A stretch of 64,000 nt of DNA from Pseudoalteromonas piscicida (GTDB taxonomy: Bacteria > Pseudomonadota > Gammaproteobacteria > Enterobacterales > Alteromonadaceae). Every line of letters starts with the position of its first letter. Positions within the stretch are counted from its first letter, which is position 1. Made by a program: the position numbers and the translations under genes. Under the pieces are notes generated by a model, which did no database searches, had not been told where the DNA came from, and was given only the letters and a program-made list of their open reading frames with translations. Location of the stretch: positions 62,001 through 126,000 of the forward strand of contig NZ_NKHF01000077.1 of assembly GCF_002744175.1 (NCBI RefSeq). Reading direction: 5' to 3'. Shown in pieces: positions 17,723 to 28,195 of the stretch.

Positions 17723-18395
17723 CGTCCCCTCTAAATTGCACTGGTAGCTGGCTCTTTTTATCCAGCAATTGGATCACATGCTCAATACCTTGCTGACGCA
17801 AAATACCGTGTAATTCACTTTGCTTTGCATCTAACAAACTGATCCCCTCAGCCATCATATCAAAAGCACGCCAATCACCGTCTTGACCGCGCCTGACTTT
17901 AAAGTCAATTTTGATATCAGGCTTACCAGGTTCCACAATTTTGCTCTTAACAACAACGACCGCCTCATTCTCAAATGGACGGTGCTCACCAAACTCTACT
18001 TCCTGATCATTATATTGGGTAAACACACCAGCATAAGTCGCTACAAGGTAGTTTTTAAAGACCTCGATAAATTCACGAATATGCTTTACTGCTGCGGCCT
18101 TTTCTTCTTTATTGGTAATATTGCGGACCTTTTGAATATAGGACCCCAGTACACGATAAGCCGCATATTTGTAATCGATATAAGGCAAAAGCTCTTCTTC
18201 CACGATAACGCGTAAGTGTTCTTTGTCCTGCTCAATAATGCTCTGATCTTTCGTAACACGCTGGAAAGTTTGTGCCGCGACTTGCTCAACCATTTTGTAA
18301 GGATTGCTTGAATCCACTTCTTTTGCTTGTACTGATACTGCTGCCATCAAGGCCATCAGCAAAGTTAGACATTTGGCATAGACGTTCTTTAACAT
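17709..18395 (-). CDS. mlaC: Mla periplasmic phospholipid-binding protein MlaC
   Basis: MlaC is the soluble shuttle carrying phospholipids between the outer-membrane MlaA complex and the inner-membrane MlaFEDB complex. The 228-residue protein has a signal peptide (about 1-24, ending VQA), a helical domain with LLPYIDYKYAAYRVLG, and a mixed beta-sheet with IDFKVRRGQDGDWRAFDMMAEGISLL. Both are MlaC (Tol_Tol_Ttg2) landmarks. Confidence 0.95.
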   Translation of the reverse strand: MLKNVYAKCLTLLMALMAAVSVQAKEVDSSNPYKMVEQVAAQTFQRVTKDQSIIEQDKEHLRVIVEEELLPYIDYKYAAYRVLGSYIQKVRNITNKEEKAAAVKHIREFIEVFKNYLVATYAGVFTQYNDQEVEFGEHRPFENEAVVVVKSKIVEPGKPDIKIDFKVRRGQDGDWRAFDMMAEGISLLDAKQSELHGILRQQGIEHVIQLLDKKSQLPVQFRGDDGDA

Positions 18396-18397
18396 TT

Positions 18398-18943
18398 TTA
18401 CTCGCTCCCTTGATTAAATAGGAACTGACCAATTAACTCTTCTAGCACAAGTGCAGACTTTGTATCAGTGATCATATCGCCGTCTTTTAGCGCTTTGGTT
18501 TCGACACCAAAAAGAGACTCCAGATCAACACTGTCTTCACTCGTAACTTCCTGACCTAAACATTTTTGCTTCGCTGACTCAGCTGCGATAACAGGAGAAA
18601 TACCTAAATATTGCTCACCTAAAATACCTGAAGTCAAAATAGAGACCGACGAGGTATCAGAAAACTGACATTCGTAGTTTTTGTCTATGCTCATTGATAC
18701 AACAGGCACAAACTCTTGTGGATGGATTTGGATACCATCTACTCGGCCAATTACAACGCCCCCCACTTTTATCGGTGCGCGTGTTTTTAATGAACCGATG
18801 TTTTCAAATTTAGCTTGTAACGTATAAGTTTCACCATTGCCGCTCAAGCCTGAGTTTGCCACTTTAAGCGCTAACATAACAAAAGCTGCAACGCCCAGTG
18901 CCACGAATAACCCAACTAAAATTTCTATTTTCCGTGTATTCAT
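18398..18943 (-). CDS. mlaD: Mla inner-membrane MCE-domain protein MlaD
   Basis: MlaD forms a hexameric MCE ring anchored in the inner membrane that receives lipid from or delivers it to MlaC. The 181-residue protein has one N-terminal membrane helix (about 8-27), then a single MCE domain (about 40-120) with FENIGSLKTRAPIKVGGVVIGRV and ILTSGILGEQYLGI. The C-terminal amphipathic tail is normal. Stop and start spacing to mlaC is two bases. Confidence 0.96.
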   Translation of the reverse strand: MNTRKIEILVGLFVALGVAAFVMLALKVANSGLSGNGETYTLQAKFENIGSLKTRAPIKVGGVVIGRVDGIQIHPQEFVPVVSMSIDKNYECQFSDTSSVSILTSGILGEQYLGISPVIAAESAKQKCLGQEVTSEDSVDLESLFGVETKALKDGDMITDTKSALVLEELIGQFLFNQGSE

Positions 18944-18956
18944 TTTTTAAAACCTT

Positions 18957-19736
18957 TTAACTTGAAAACATAACCGCTGTTAATACAAAGTCGAAGCCCA
19001 GTACAGCCAGAGAAGAGTGAACTACCGTCTCCGTCGTCGCTTTACTGATCCCCTCAGAAGTTGGGATACAGTCATACCCTTTGTATAACGCGATCCAAGT
19101 TACTAATAGTGCAAATACGAAACTCTTAATAAGACCGTTTAAAATGTCTTTTTGAAACGACACTTGCGATTGCATAATTGACCAGAAACTACCTGAATCT
19201 ACGCCTAACCAATCAACACCAACCAAGTGTGCTCCTAAAATAGCGATTGCTGAAAAAATTAACGCCAGCAAAGGCATACTAATGAAGCCTGCCCAAAAAC
19301 GCGGTGAAATCACCCGCTTTAGCGGATCTATTGCCATCATTTCTAAACTAGATAACTGCTCAGTTGCTTTCATTAAACCTATTTCTGCGGTTAACGCACT
19401 GCCCGCACGTCCAGCAAATAGTAATGCTGTTACCACTGGGCCTAACTCTCTTAATAGACTTAAAGCAACCAAAGGTCCAAGACTGTCTTCAGCACCATAG
19501 CCCACTAAAACCGTATAACCCTGTAGCGCCAGCACCATACCAATAAACAGGCCAGAGACCATGATGATCAACAAAGACTGGTGACCTATCATGTAAAGCT
19601 GTTTAATTAGCAGTGGCGTTCCCTTACGAAAATTTGGCAGGCTAAACAAAGCACCAAATAACATATTCGTTGCACGGCCAAGAGCGGCAAACCGACTCAG
19701 TGTTTTATGACCTATTTTTTGCAGAAAATCGACCAT
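18957..19736 (-). CDS. mlaE: Mla ABC transporter permease MlaE
   Basis: MlaE is the integral membrane permease of the Mla complex. The 259-residue protein has the MlaE/YrbE family plan: an interfacial N-helix, then five or six membrane helices. It has the conserved [31 protein letters not shown] segment near 91-121 and the coupling region [16 protein letters not shown]. It begins two bases after mlaF. Confidence 0.96.
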   Translation of the reverse strand: MVDFLQKIGHKTLSRFAALGRATNMLFGALFSLPNFRKGTPLLIKQLYMIGHQSLLIIMVSGLFIGMVLALQGYTVLVGYGAEDSLGPLVALSLLRELGPVVTALLFAGRAGSALTAEIGLMKATEQLSSLEMMAIDPLKRVISPRFWAGFISMPLLALIFSAIAILGAHLVGVDWLGVDSGSFWSIMQSQVSFQKDILNGLIKSFVFALLVTWIALYKGYDCIPTSEGISKATTETVVHSSLAVLGFDFVLTAVMFSS

Positions 19737-19738
19737 AC

Positions 19739-20539
19739 CTACTCTCCTTGCAACAGTGCTTGCTGATAATCAGGCGCGTCAAAATGGAACGGCACCGGTC
19801 CATCTGCAAGGCCTTGTAAAAACTGTTGAACTAAGGGGGATTCATGCTCAAGCATTTGCTCTGGCGTACCGGAACCGATAACACCCTGTTCAGCGATAAT
19901 CACCACATGATCAGCAATACTGAGTACTTCAGTGACATCGTGCGTTACTATCAAAGACGATAACCCCAATACTTCGTTGAGTGATTTAATTAAACGAACC
20001 AACACACCCATTGAGATCGGATCTTGTCCTGCAAAAGGTTCATCGTACATAATGAGTTCGGGATCGAGCGCAATCGCACGGGCAAGCGCCGCACGTCGCG
20101 CCATACCACCGGACAACTCTGCGGGCATTAAATCTTTCGCACCGCGAAGCCCAACCGCCTGCAACTTCATCAACACCACCAAACGAATTAACTCTTCAGA
20201 GAGTTCAGTATGTTCTCTTAGCGGAAAAGCGATATTGTCAAACACGCTCATGTCGGTGAATAGCGCACCACTTTGGAATAGCATGCTCATGCGGGTTCTG
20301 GCTTGATACAATGCGGCACGAGACATTTTAGGAATACTGTTTCCAGCAAAAAGAATATCACCACTATCAGGTTTTAGTTGGCCACCAATCAAACGTAGCA
20401 TGGTCGTTTTACCTATGCCACTGGGCCCCATTATTGCGGTAATTTTGCCTTTTGGTACGGAAAAGCTCATGTTTTTGTAGATGACCCTTTCACCCCGGGT
20501 AAAGGTTACATCCTTGATTTCTACAATTGACTGCGACAA
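19739..20539 (-). CDS. mlaF: Mla ABC transporter ATP-binding protein MlaF
   Basis: MlaF is the ATPase of the Mla phospholipid transporter. A longer frame opens at a TTG at 20596, but the TTG at 20539 is preferred. It is preceded by GGAGAG at proper distance and gives [15 protein letters not shown], aligned with the start of E. coli MlaF. The product has 266 residues (E. coli 269) with Walker [11 protein letters not shown]-loop LFQSGALF, signature LSGGMARR, Walker B LIMYDEPF and switch histidine VTHD. First gene of mlaFEDCB-ibaG-murA. Confidence 0.95.
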   Translation of the reverse strand: MSQSIVEIKDVTFTRGERVIYKNMSFSVPKGKITAIMGPSGIGKTTMLRLIGGQLKPDSGDILFAGNSIPKMSRAALYQARTRMSMLFQSGALFTDMSVFDNIAFPLREHTELSEELIRLVVLMKLQAVGLRGAKDLMPAELSGGMARRAALARAIALDPELIMYDEPFAGQDPISMGVLVRLIKSLNEVLGLSSLIVTHDVTEVLSIADHVVIIAEQGVIGSGTPEQMLEHESPLVQQFLQGLADGPVPFHFDAPDYQQALLQGE

Positions 20540-20713
20540 GTCGCTCTCCAGATCAAGACTATATTCATCCAAGTATGATACTTTTTTTTCAAACAAGATG
20601 GAAAATCGTTTTGGTAAAATTTTGTAAGTAGTGAAATGTCACGGTTTGCTTATACTTTCCAAAGCGCATTTGGTAGTATCTAACGAAATTTTAATCCTAT
20701 TGGCTAGAGGTTC

Positions 20714-21673
20714 ATGGTTTTATCGTTTGTTATTCTCATTCTTGGCTTTATTGCACTGGTTTGGAGTGCTGACCGCTTTGTTTTTGGTGCGGCCGCTTTA
20801 GCACGAAATTTTGGTGTACCAACATTAATTGTTGGTTTAACGATTGTCGCCATGGGCTCTTCAGCGCCAGAGATGATGGTAGCTGCACAAGCCGCACTTG
20901 CAGATAAAACAGACACAGCTGTTGGTAATGCCGTCGGTTCTAATATAGCTAATATTCTACTCGTCCTGGGGATCACCGCGTTATTGAGACCACTCTCCGT
21001 TGGCTCTGGGATATTACGCCGCGAGATGCCTCTTCTCGTGATTGTTTCACTGGCCGCGTGGTATATCGTTAGCGATAACCAGTTTAGTTTTGTTGAAGGC
21101 ATCGCCTTGCTCATCGGCTTTGTTGCATTTTTACTGGCGCTAATTATTGTCACCAAGCGCGGGGGTAATGACAGCGAAGACCCATTTGTTAGTGAGGCTT
21201 GTGAAGAAGTGCCAGATAATATCCCAACCCAAAAAGCCATTTTTTGGCTCGTGGTTGGCATGATCCTCCTACCTGTGAGTGCAGATTACTTAGTTGGCGC
21301 AGCAGTTGATATTGCCAAATACTTCGGCATGAGCGACCTTTTGATTGGCCTGACCATCATCGCCGTAGGAACTAGCCTCCCTGAATTAGCAGCTTGTGTT
21401 GCCGGCGTATTGAAAAACGAAGACGATTTAGCACTTGGCAATATTATCGGTTCGAATATTTTTAATATTCTCGCAGTGCTTTCGATAGCTGGCATCATTA
21501 ACCCGTCAACACTGGATGCCAATATTGCTTCACGTGATATTTTCATCATGCTCGGTGCCACTTTATTACTGCTGTTAATGAGCCTTAGCTTGACCGGTAA
21601 GCGTCGTATTAATCGTTTAGAAGGTGGCGTGTTAGTCGCAAGCTTCGTCGGATATATTTACTACATCATTTAA
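20714..21673 (+). CDS. yrbG: Calcium/sodium antiporter family protein YrbG
   Basis: Inner-membrane cation exchanger of the CaCA superfamily. The 319-residue protein has about ten membrane helices in two inverted halves. Each half carries an alpha-repeat with the cation-binding signature: IVAMGSSAPEMMVAA near 50-64 and IAVGTSLPELAAC near 215-228, followed by GNAVGSNIANILLVLG and GNIIGSNIFNILAVL. AGAGG lies just before the ATG. It is divergent from mlaF and leads the kds-lpt cluster, as in E. coli. Physiological substrate unproven. Confidence 0.93.
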   Translation: MVLSFVILILGFIALVWSADRFVFGAAALARNFGVPTLIVGLTIVAMGSSAPEMMVAAQAALADKTDTAVGNAVGSNIANILLVLGITALLRPLSVGSGILRREMPLLVIVSLAAWYIVSDNQFSFVEGIALLIGFVAFLLALIIVTKRGGNDSEDPFVSEACEEVPDNIPTQKAIFWLVVGMILLPVSADYLVGAAVDIAKYFGMSDLLIGLTIIAVGTSLPELAACVAGVLKNEDDLALGNIIGSNIFNILAVLSIAGIINPSTLDANIASRDIFIMLGATLLLLLMSLSLTGKRRINRLEGGVLVASFVGYIYYII

Positions 21674-21682
21674 GGAACCCAT

Positions 21683-22654
21683 GTGACAACGAACCCATTT
21701 ATTGATTCTGCAAACCAAGTTTTTGCAACTGAGCTTGCAGCAATAGAAGAAGTACAACAGTTTGTTGATCAACAGTTTGCCAAAGCCTGTGAGATTATGT
21801 TCAGCTGCCAAGGGCGGATCATTGTTATTGGCATGGGAAAGTCAGGTCATATTGGTAATAAAATTGCTGCCACCTTAGCCAGTACTGGCACCCCAGCATT
21901 TTTTGTCCATCCTGGTGAGGCCAGTCACGGTGATTTAGGCATGATCACCAAAGATGATGTAGTACTAATGATTTCCAACTCAGGTGAAACCCAAGAAGTC
22001 ATCTCTATTTTACCTGTGATCAAACGACTCGGCGCACCGGTTATTTCAATGACAGGCAACCCAAACTCAACAATGGCCCGTAATGCGACAGTTCATCTGT
22101 GTGTCAAGGTCTCAAAAGAGGCATGTCCTTTAGGGTTAGCGCCAACAGCGAGTACAACTGCCACGCTAGTCATGGGTGATGCGCTTGCCGTTGCTTTACT
22201 CGAAGCCAGAGGCTTTACTGCTGACGACTTTGCACTTTCTCATCCCGGCGGCAGCCTAGGTAAACGATTGCTGCTAACGGTTGCTGATATCATGCATCAA
22301 GGCAAGGCCATCCCAATGGTGAGCAGCAAATGTACTGTCAAAGAAGCGCTATTTGAAATGTCAGCCAAAAGCTTAGGTATGACAGCCATCGTCAATGAAC
22401 AAAGCCAACTGCAAGGTATTTTTACTGACGGTGACTTGCGCCGCATTATTGAGCAAAAAGTTGATATTCATACAACGCCGATCACACAGGTAATGACCGC
22501 CAAAAGTACCACAGCTCGCGCAACTATGCTCGCTGCCGAAGTACTTAATATTATGGAAAACAAGCGTATTAATGGGCTAATTGTTGTTGATGACAATAAC
22601 GTCCCCGTTGGTGCATTGAATACACAAGACTTACTCAGAGCGGGAGTGCTGTAA
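21683..22654 (+). CDS. kdsD: Arabinose-5-phosphate isomerase
   Basis: KdsD interconverts ribulose-5-phosphate and arabinose-5-phosphate, the first step of KDO synthesis for LPS. It starts at GTG 21683 with AAGGA six bases upstream; the ATG two bases earlier runs straight into a stop. The SIS domain (about 35-170) has IVIGMGKSGHIGNKIAATLASTGTPAFFVHPGEASHGDLG. Two CBS domains follow (about 205-320). 323 residues against 328 in E. coli. Its stop overlaps the kdsC start (TAATG). Confidence 0.96.
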   Translation: MTTNPFIDSANQVFATELAAIEEVQQFVDQQFAKACEIMFSCQGRIIVIGMGKSGHIGNKIAATLASTGTPAFFVHPGEASHGDLGMITKDDVVLMISNSGETQEVISILPVIKRLGAPVISMTGNPNSTMARNATVHLCVKVSKEACPLGLAPTASTTATLVMGDALAVALLEARGFTADDFALSHPGGSLGKRLLLTVADIMHQGKAIPMVSSKCTVKEALFEMSAKSLGMTAIVNEQSQLQGIFTDGDLRRIIEQKVDIHTTPITQVMTAKSTTARATMLAAEVLNIMENKRINGLIVVDDNNVPVGALNTQDLLRAGVL

Positions 22655-23205
22655 TGCAGTTTAACGATCTTTATCAAGACATTTCAGTAGATGCATGGCA
22701 AAGAGCCAAGCAGATAAAGCTATTAATTTGTGATATTGACGGTGTATTCTCTGACGGCCGTATTTACCTTGGTAACAATGGTGAAGAACTTAAGGCATTT
22801 AACACCAAAGACGGCTTTGGTATCAAAGCGTTGGTAAACTCTGGTATTGAAGTGGCCGTGATCACTGGTCGACATTCACAAATAGTTCAGCAACGAATGA
22901 CTAGTTTAAATGTAACTCATATTTACCAAGGGCAAGAAAACAAGCTTGTGGCATATGACGAACTCAAAGCTAAGTTAAACCTTAGCGATAATGACATCGC
23001 CTACATTGGTGATGATGGCCCTGACTTACCAGTAATGGAACAAGTTGGATTTGCGGTTGCTGTAAACGATGCTCATCCGCTCATCAAGCGAATTGCACAC
23101 TATACGACATTGATGCCCGGTGGCTTTGGCGCAGTAAGAGAGCTCACTGATTTACTGATGCTCAGTCAAGATCATTTACTCACCTCTAAAGGATCAAGTA
23201 CATGA
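22654..23205 (+). CDS. kdsC: 3-deoxy-D-manno-octulosonate-8-phosphate phosphatase
   Basis: KdsC removes phosphate from KDO-8-phosphate. It is a capless HAD enzyme of 183 residues: the nucleophile motif ICDIDGVFSDG gives Asp27 and Asp29, the threonine motif is AVITGRHS, and GDDGPDLPVMEQVG supplies the metal-binding acids. Overlaps kdsD by one base and lptC by four. Confidence 0.96.
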   Translation: MQFNDLYQDISVDAWQRAKQIKLLICDIDGVFSDGRIYLGNNGEELKAFNTKDGFGIKALVNSGIEVAVITGRHSQIVQQRMTSLNVTHIYQGQENKLVAYDELKAKLNLSDNDIAYIGDDGPDLPVMEQVGFAVAVNDAHPLIKRIAHYTTLMPGGFGAVRELTDLLMLSQDHLLTSKGSST

Positions 23206-23756
23206 CCGTAATGCGTGTCGTCTTACTCATTGTTTTTGCTTCATTAATGGTATGGATGTGGTCTCCTATGTTCAACCCAGCCGAAGTAGACACAAAAAGC
23301 GAAGATGAACCGTTAGCAAAGCCTGATTATGTTGCCAGAGCACTAGAACAGACTACCTATAGTGAAAATGGCTTATTAAATTATCAGGTAACGGCTGATA
23401 AGATGGAGCTATATCAAGACCTTGGCTTTAGTCATTTTGAAAAGCCCATTTTCACCTTATATAACGGCGAACAAAATTGGCAAATAAGTGCATCTGAAGC
23501 AACACTATACGAGAATAATACCTTAATATTAGAAGGCAATGTCTTGGCAAAGAACTTAACGCCAGACGCGATGATTAGCGATATCAATGCCGATAATGTA
23601 AGAGTTGAGATTAAGCAGAAATTGATGAAGTCGGAACATCCGGTTGTTATCACAGGTCCAAGCCTAAAGATCACAGGTAAAGGCTTGCATGCGGACTTGC
23701 AAAAGCAGGTGATCGAACTCATCAACCATACAAAGACAATTTATTATGACCAGTAA
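23202..23756 (+). CDS. lptC: LPS export protein LptC
   Basis: LptC is the bitopic inner-membrane protein that passes LPS from LptB2FG to the periplasmic LptA bridge. The 184-residue protein has one N-terminal membrane helix (about 5-21) and a beta-jellyroll domain recognisable by PDYVARALEQTTYSENGLLNYQVTADKMELYQD, the typical start of the LptC fold. It overlaps lptA by 11 bases. Confidence 0.94.
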   Translation: MTVMRVVLLIVFASLMVWMWSPMFNPAEVDTKSEDEPLAKPDYVARALEQTTYSENGLLNYQVTADKMELYQDLGFSHFEKPIFTLYNGEQNWQISASEATLYENNTLILEGNVLAKNLTPDAMISDINADNVRVEIKQKLMKSEHPVVITGPSLKITGKGLHADLQKQVIELINHTKTIYYDQ

Positions 23757-24291
23757 AATAATTAACAAACTAGTTTTCATCGGCTTGCTTACCAGTTCTA
23801 CTTTTGCAATGGCTGCAGAACAAAACGAAGTCATTATCGATGCTGGCCGCCAGCAAGCTCAGCTGCAAAGTAATATCGGTATTTTTGAGCAAAATGTTGT
23901 CATCATCCATGGCAACAGAAAAATCAATGCAGACCGTTTAGAGGTGCATCGCCGCGCTGAGCTAGGTACTAATAAGCAGCTGTTAGTTGCAACTGGCAGC
24001 CCGGCAATTTTCAGCGAGCGTCAACCAGACGGAAACTTGCTAGAAGCCAAAGCAAATGAGATTCGTTATGACGTTGCTAAGGGCACTTTGGTTATTTCTG
24101 GTGATGCTGAGATCAATCAAACAGGCCAAAAAATAAATGCCCAAGTGATCACCTATGATATCGAAAAGCAACTGATCAGTGCTGAGCGCTCCGACCAAGA
24201 AGATTCCCGAGTACGGACGATTCTTGTTCCTGTTGATGACAAAAAAAGCAAAAAAGACGAAAAAGCCCAGGAAGAAGGTAACAATTCATGA
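23746..24291 (+). CDS. lptA: LPS transport periplasmic protein LptA
   Basis: LptA oligomerises into the periplasmic bridge carrying LPS to LptDE. The 181-residue protein has a signal peptide (about 1-23, ending AMAA) followed by an OstA-like beta-jellyroll: [41 protein letters not shown] and later [27 protein letters not shown]. The C-terminal tail is unusually charged ([13 protein letters not shown]). It overlaps lptB (ATGA). Confidence 0.95.
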   Translation: MTSKIINKLVFIGLLTSSTFAMAAEQNEVIIDAGRQQAQLQSNIGIFEQNVVIIHGNRKINADRLEVHRRAELGTNKQLLVATGSPAIFSERQPDGNLLEAKANEIRYDVAKGTLVISGDAEINQTGQKINAQVITYDIEKQLISAERSDQEDSRVRTILVPVDDKKSKKDEKAQEEGNNS

Positions 24292-25013
24292 GCGAGCTCA
24301 AAGCAACGGGTTTGGCAAAGAGCTATAAAGGTCGTCAGGTCGTCAAAAATGTTGGACTGAGTGTTAAAGCCGGCAGCATTGTTGGCTTACTAGGACCAAA
24401 TGGTGCCGGAAAAACCACGACTTTCTATATGATTGTAGGCCTTGTACCGAGTGATAAAGGCTTTATCCAAATTGATGATGAAGACATCACCCTGTTACCA
24501 ATGCACAGCCGAGCTAGGCTAGGGATCGGCTATTTGCCACAGGAATCATCGATTTTTAGAAAGCTAACGGTCTATCAAAACCTGATGGCTATTTTGGAAA
24601 CTCGTAAAGATTTATCTAAAGTAGAAAGAGAAGCCGAATTAAATGAGCTGCTCGATGAGTTTAACATTCAACATATTCGCGATTCTCAAGGAATGGCTTT
24701 GTCTGGTGGTGAACGTAGGCGGGTTGAAATTGCTCGCGCGTTAGCCGCAAACCCTAAGTTTATTTTGTTAGATGAACCTTTTGCTGGCGTTGATCCTATT
24801 TCGGTGTTAGATATAAAGACAATCATTGAGCATCTCAAAAATCGTGGTATTGGTGTGCTGATCACCGATCACAATGTAAGGGAAACGCTTGATGTATGTG
24901 AGAAAGCCTACATAGTTTCACACGGCGAGTTAATCGCTGCTGGCACGCCAGAAGATGTTTTGGCGGATCAAACTGTAAGAGATGTCTACCTAGGCGAACA
25001 ATTCAAGCTATAG
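24288..25013 (+). CDS. lptB: LPS export ABC transporter ATP-binding protein LptB
   Basis: LptB is the cytoplasmic ATPase dimer that powers LPS extraction by LptFG. 241 residues, identical in length to E. coli LptB. Walker [10 protein letters not shown] (36-44), Q-loop [13 protein letters not shown], signature [16 protein letters not shown], Walker [14 protein letters not shown] and switch TDHNVRETL are all intact. lptF and lptG are not in this window, as expected from their usual separate location. Confidence 0.97.
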   Translation: MSELKATGLAKSYKGRQVVKNVGLSVKAGSIVGLLGPNGAGKTTTFYMIVGLVPSDKGFIQIDDEDITLLPMHSRARLGIGYLPQESSIFRKLTVYQNLMAILETRKDLSKVEREAELNELLDEFNIQHIRDSQGMALSGGERRRVEIARALAANPKFILLDEPFAGVDPISVLDIKTIIEHLKNRGIGVLITDHNVRETLDVCEKAYIVSHGELIAAGTPEDVLADQTVRDVYLGEQFKL

Positions 25014-25059
25014 TTAAGACGTAGTATTAATAACTGTTAAAAAGGATTGTTAGAGATAC

Positions 25060-26559
25060 ATGAGGCAATCATTACAGCTGCGCATGGGGCAGCAACTTAC
25101 AATGACTCCACAACTGCAACAGGCTATCCGTCTGCTGCAGCTTAGTACATTGGATCTGCAACAAGAAATTCAAGAAGCTTTGGATAGCAATCCTTTGTTA
25201 GAAGTGGAAGAAGGTGACGGTACTGACGTCGAGAGTACAGACCAAAACTCGCAAGAAAAAACCAACTCAGACGACAACCAAAACACCAACGATGAAGCTC
25301 AAGTTAGTGACTATGAGATGGACTCTGACACCGCCATGACTAAGGACACTGTGAGTGATGACTTGGCCATGGATGTCACTTGGGATGAATATATGAGTGC
25401 AGCCCCCGCTGCAAGCTCCGGCCCATTGCCCGATGATGATAATGTTTATCAAGGCGAAACCTCTGAGTCACTTCATGACTATCTAATGTGGCAACTCGAA
25501 CTAACACCATTTAGCCCCACAGACCGAGCCATCGCAATCGCAATAATCGAAGCAGTTGACCAATCTGGGATTTTAACCCTGTCTTGTGAAGACATCTTGG
25601 AAAGTATTAACGATGAAGACAGCGAGGAACCGATTGAGTTAGATGAGATTGAAGCCGTACTTAAACGCATTCAACTATTTGACCCTGTTGGCATTGCCGC
25701 TCGCAGTCTACAAGAGTGTCTGTGTATTCAGTTAAATCAGTTTGCTCCTGACACCCCTTGGATTGCCGAAACCAAGATGATCTTGACGGAGCATATCGAT
25801 TTACTTGCTAGTCGCGATTATCGCACCTTAGCGAAAAAGACACGTCTCAAAGAGGCTGAGCTTAAAGAGGTCATGACCTTGATCCATAGCCTCAATCCAA
25901 AGCCTGCCGCGAGTATTATTCACGAAGAACCAGAATACGTGATCCCTGATGTGTCGGTTAAAAAGGTCAAAGGCCGCTGGGTTGTCGAGCTAAATCCCGA
26001 TGCCATGCCAAAAATAAGAGTAAACGATCACTATGCAGCGATGTCGAGAACGGCTAAATCCAGCACCGACAGTCAGTTCATTCGTTCGCATTTACAAGAA
26101 GCAAAATGGTTCATTAAAAGTTTAGAAAGCCGCAATGATACTTTATTGAAAGTTACTAATTGCATTGTGCAACAACAACAGGCATTCTTTGAACATGGCC
26201 CTGAAGCAATGCGCCCTATGGTGTTAAATGATGTCGCTGAAATGGTCGATATGCATGAGTCCACAATATCCCGTGTGACGACACAAAAGTATATGCATAC
26301 CCCTAGGGGCATCTTTGAACTGAAGTATTTCTTCTCCAGCCATGTAAGTACAGAAAACGGAGGTGAGTGCTCTTCTACTGCAATTAGAGCACTGATCAAA
26401 AAGCTGATAGCTGCAGAGAATACTGCTAAACCACTGAGTGATAGCAAAATTGCAGATATTTTAGCTGAGCAAGGAATTAAGGTAGCGAGACGCACGATAG
26501 CAAAATATCGTGAATCACTAGCCATTCCACCGTCAAATCAGCGTAAGAGCTTGATATAA
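25060..26559 (+). CDS. rpoN: RNA polymerase sigma-54 factor
   Basis: Sigma-54 directs transcription from -24/-12 promoters and needs AAA+ activators. The 499-residue protein has the Gln-rich activator region I ([32 protein letters not shown]), a long acidic region II (about 50-130), the core-binding domain, and the DNA-binding C-terminus with the helix-turn-helix [17 protein letters not shown] and the RpoN box [10 protein letters not shown] near the end. It sits 46 bases after lptB and heads the rpoN-hpf-ptsN-rapZ-npr group. Confidence 0.97.
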   Translation: MRQSLQLRMGQQLTMTPQLQQAIRLLQLSTLDLQQEIQEALDSNPLLEVEEGDGTDVESTDQNSQEKTNSDDNQNTNDEAQVSDYEMDSDTAMTKDTVSDDLAMDVTWDEYMSAAPAASSGPLPDDDNVYQGETSESLHDYLMWQLELTPFSPTDRAIAIAIIEAVDQSGILTLSCEDILESINDEDSEEPIELDEIEAVLKRIQLFDPVGIAARSLQECLCIQLNQFAPDTPWIAETKMILTEHIDLLASRDYRTLAKKTRLKEAELKEVMTLIHSLNPKPAASIIHEEPEYVIPDVSVKKVKGRWVVELNPDAMPKIRVNDHYAAMSRTAKSSTDSQFIRSHLQEAKWFIKSLESRNDTLLKVTNCIVQQQQAFFEHGPEAMRPMVLNDVAEMVDMHESTISRVTTQKYMHTPRGIFELKYFFSSHVSTENGGECSSTAIRALIKKLIAAENTAKPLSDSKIADILAEQGIKVARRTIAKYRESLAIPPSNQRKSLI

Positions 26560-26588
26560 GACGTAAAACTTAAGAAGGAAAAATGCTT

Positions 26589-26876
26589 ATGCAACTAAAT
26601 TTAACTGGTCGCCATGTAGAAATTACAGACTCTTTAAGAGACTATGTCACCAACAAGTTTGCGAAGCTAGAAAGGCACTTTGATCATATCAACAACGTGC
26701 ATGTGATCCTTGATGTCGAGAAGCTAGTACAAAAAGCAGAGGCAACACTGCATGTTAACGGCGGCGAGCTATTTGCATCAACAGAGCATCAAGACATGTA
26801 TGCTGCAATTGATGGACTTATCGATAAGCTAGACCGTCAAGTTATTAAATACAAAGAGAAGCTCACTCGACACTAA
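26589..26876 (+). CDS. hpf: Ribosome hibernation promoting factor (short HPF/YfiA family)
   Basis: Short HPF binds the 30S decoding region and promotes 100S ribosome dimers in stationary phase. Two in-frame ATGs exist. The second (26589) is preferred because AAGGA is then nine bases away, not three, and it gives MQLNLTGRHVEIT and 95 residues, the same length as E. coli HPF. The core ITDSLRDYVTNKFAKLERHFDHINNVHVIL is typical. Lies 29 bases after rpoN. Confidence 0.95.
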   Translation: MQLNLTGRHVEITDSLRDYVTNKFAKLERHFDHINNVHVILDVEKLVQKAEATLHVNGGELFASTEHQDMYAAIDGLIDKLDRQVIKYKEKLTRH

Positions 26877-26877
26877 A

Positions 26878-27336
26878 ATGAAATTAAGTGAATTAGTGAA
26901 CAAGGACTGCAGTAAGGCTGCGGTCCTTTTTAATAGCAAAAAACGTATTTTAGAATACATCAGTGAACTAGCGCATAGCCAAATCCCTGATACCAGTCAG
27001 CATGCTATCTTGGATGCCTTAATGGCAAGAGAAAAGCTGGGTAGTACAGGCATAGGTAAGGGTATTGCCATTCCCCATGGTCGCCTAGAAGGACTAGATA
27101 AAATACTTGCTATGGTCCTTGTTAGTGAGCAAGGGATACCATTCGAAGCTATTGATAAGCAGCCTGTCGACATTTTTGTCGCATTCATCGTACCCGAAGG
27201 GGATAATCAACAACACCTGAAGACCTTAGCAGCGATTGCTGATACACTCAAAGACAAGGCTTTTTGTAAACAGCTGAGGCAAGCAAAAAGTGACGATGAG
27301 TTATACACAGTGATCCAAGGTGAATCTGATGAGTGA
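26878..27336 (+). CDS. ptsN: Nitrogen-regulatory phosphotransferase EIIA(Ntr)
   Basis: EIIA(Ntr) is the terminal phosphoryl acceptor of the nitrogen PTS and regulates potassium and envelope functions. The 152-residue protein has the EIIA type-2 fold; GKGIAIPHGRLEG carries the phosphorylated His67. It starts one base after the hpf stop and overlaps rapZ by eight bases. Together with npr at the end of the cluster, the NPr-EIIA(Ntr) relay is complete except for EI(Ntr) (ptsP), which is not in the window. Confidence 0.95.
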   Translation: MKLSELVNKDCSKAAVLFNSKKRILEYISELAHSQIPDTSQHAILDALMAREKLGSTGIGKGIAIPHGRLEGLDKILAMVLVSEQGIPFEAIDKQPVDIFVAFIVPEGDNQQHLKTLAAIADTLKDKAFCKQLRQAKSDDELYTVIQGESDE

Positions 27337-28195
27337 TGAAGAAAAAGGACTCGAGCTTATCATTATTAGCGGCCGCTCAGGCTCTGGTAAGTCCGTAGCG
27401 CTTCGAGTACTGGAAGACTTAGGCTACTATTGTGTTGATAATATTCCAGTCAATCTACTCCCCTCTCTAGTCCGTAGTGTTTCTGATAACTACAACAAGA
27501 TTGCGGTGAGTATTGATGTGAGAAACTTGCCCAAAGAGCAAGATGAATTCAATGACATACTTGAATATTTACCTGGGTTTGCCAAACCGGTTCTCTTCTA
27601 TCTAGACAGTGATGATCAAACACTGATTAAACGGTTTTCTGAAACTCGTCGTTTGCATCCACTTTCGCTACACAACCTTCCTTTAGATGTTGCAATAAAG
27701 AAAGAGCGTGAGTTACTGGATGTGTTGATCACCCGCGCCGACTTTCTCATCGACACAACAAGCCTTAGTGTGCACCAACTTGCTGAAGATATTCGAGAAA
27801 AGATCTTAGGAAAAAAAGACAAACAACTGATTATTACCTTTGAGTCTTTCGGCTTTAAACACGGGATCCCAAAACAGGCAGATTACGTATTCGATGCACG
27901 TTTTTTGCCAAACCCACACTGGGAGCCGGAGCTAAAACCGTTAACAGGCCTCGACCAACCGGTAAAAGACTATTTATCAAGTCATAGTATTGTGCAAAAG
28001 TTCACTTGGCAAATTCAAACCTTTGTACAGACTTGGTTGCCACATTTAGAACGCAACAACCGCAGCTATTTAACTATTGCAATCGGCTGTACTGGCGGCC
28101 AACACCGCTCAGTATATCTAGCACAAACGATTGGAGAGCGGTTTGCCAAAACCCATCCTAACGTAAAAATTCGCCATCGCGAGCAAGAAGATTAA
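27329..28195 (+). CDS. rapZ: RNase adaptor protein RapZ
   Basis: RapZ binds the small RNA GlmZ and presents it to RNase E, controlling glucosamine-6-phosphate supply, and it also binds nucleotides. The ATG at 27329 (MSDEEKGLELIIISGRSGSGKS) is preferred over a GTG at 27320. The 288-residue protein has Walker A GRSGSGKS (15-22), Walker B-like DTTSLSVHQL, and the C-terminal RNA-binding domain with FGFKHGIPKQADYVFDARFLPNPHW and IAIGCTGGQHRSVYLA. Overlaps ptsN by eight bases; its stop touches npr. Confidence 0.95.
   Translation: MSDEEKGLELIIISGRSGSGKSVALRVLEDLGYYCVDNIPVNLLPSLVRSVSDNYNKIAVSIDVRNLPKEQDEFNDILEYLPGFAKPVLFYLDSDDQTLIKRFSETRRLHPLSLHNLPLDVAIKKERELLDVLITRADFLIDTTSLSVHQLAEDIREKILGKKDKQLIITFESFGFKHGIPKQADYVFDARFLPNPHWEPELKPLTGLDQPVKDYLSSHSIVQKFTWQIQTFVQTWLPHLERNNRSYLTIAIGCTGGQHRSVYLAQTIGERFAKTHPNVKIRHREQED

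Noticed and set aside
20540..20596. 19-codon N-terminal extension of mlaF from a TTG
   Set aside because: No ribosome site precedes it, and the shorter start aligns with E. coli MlaF and has GGAGAG upstream.
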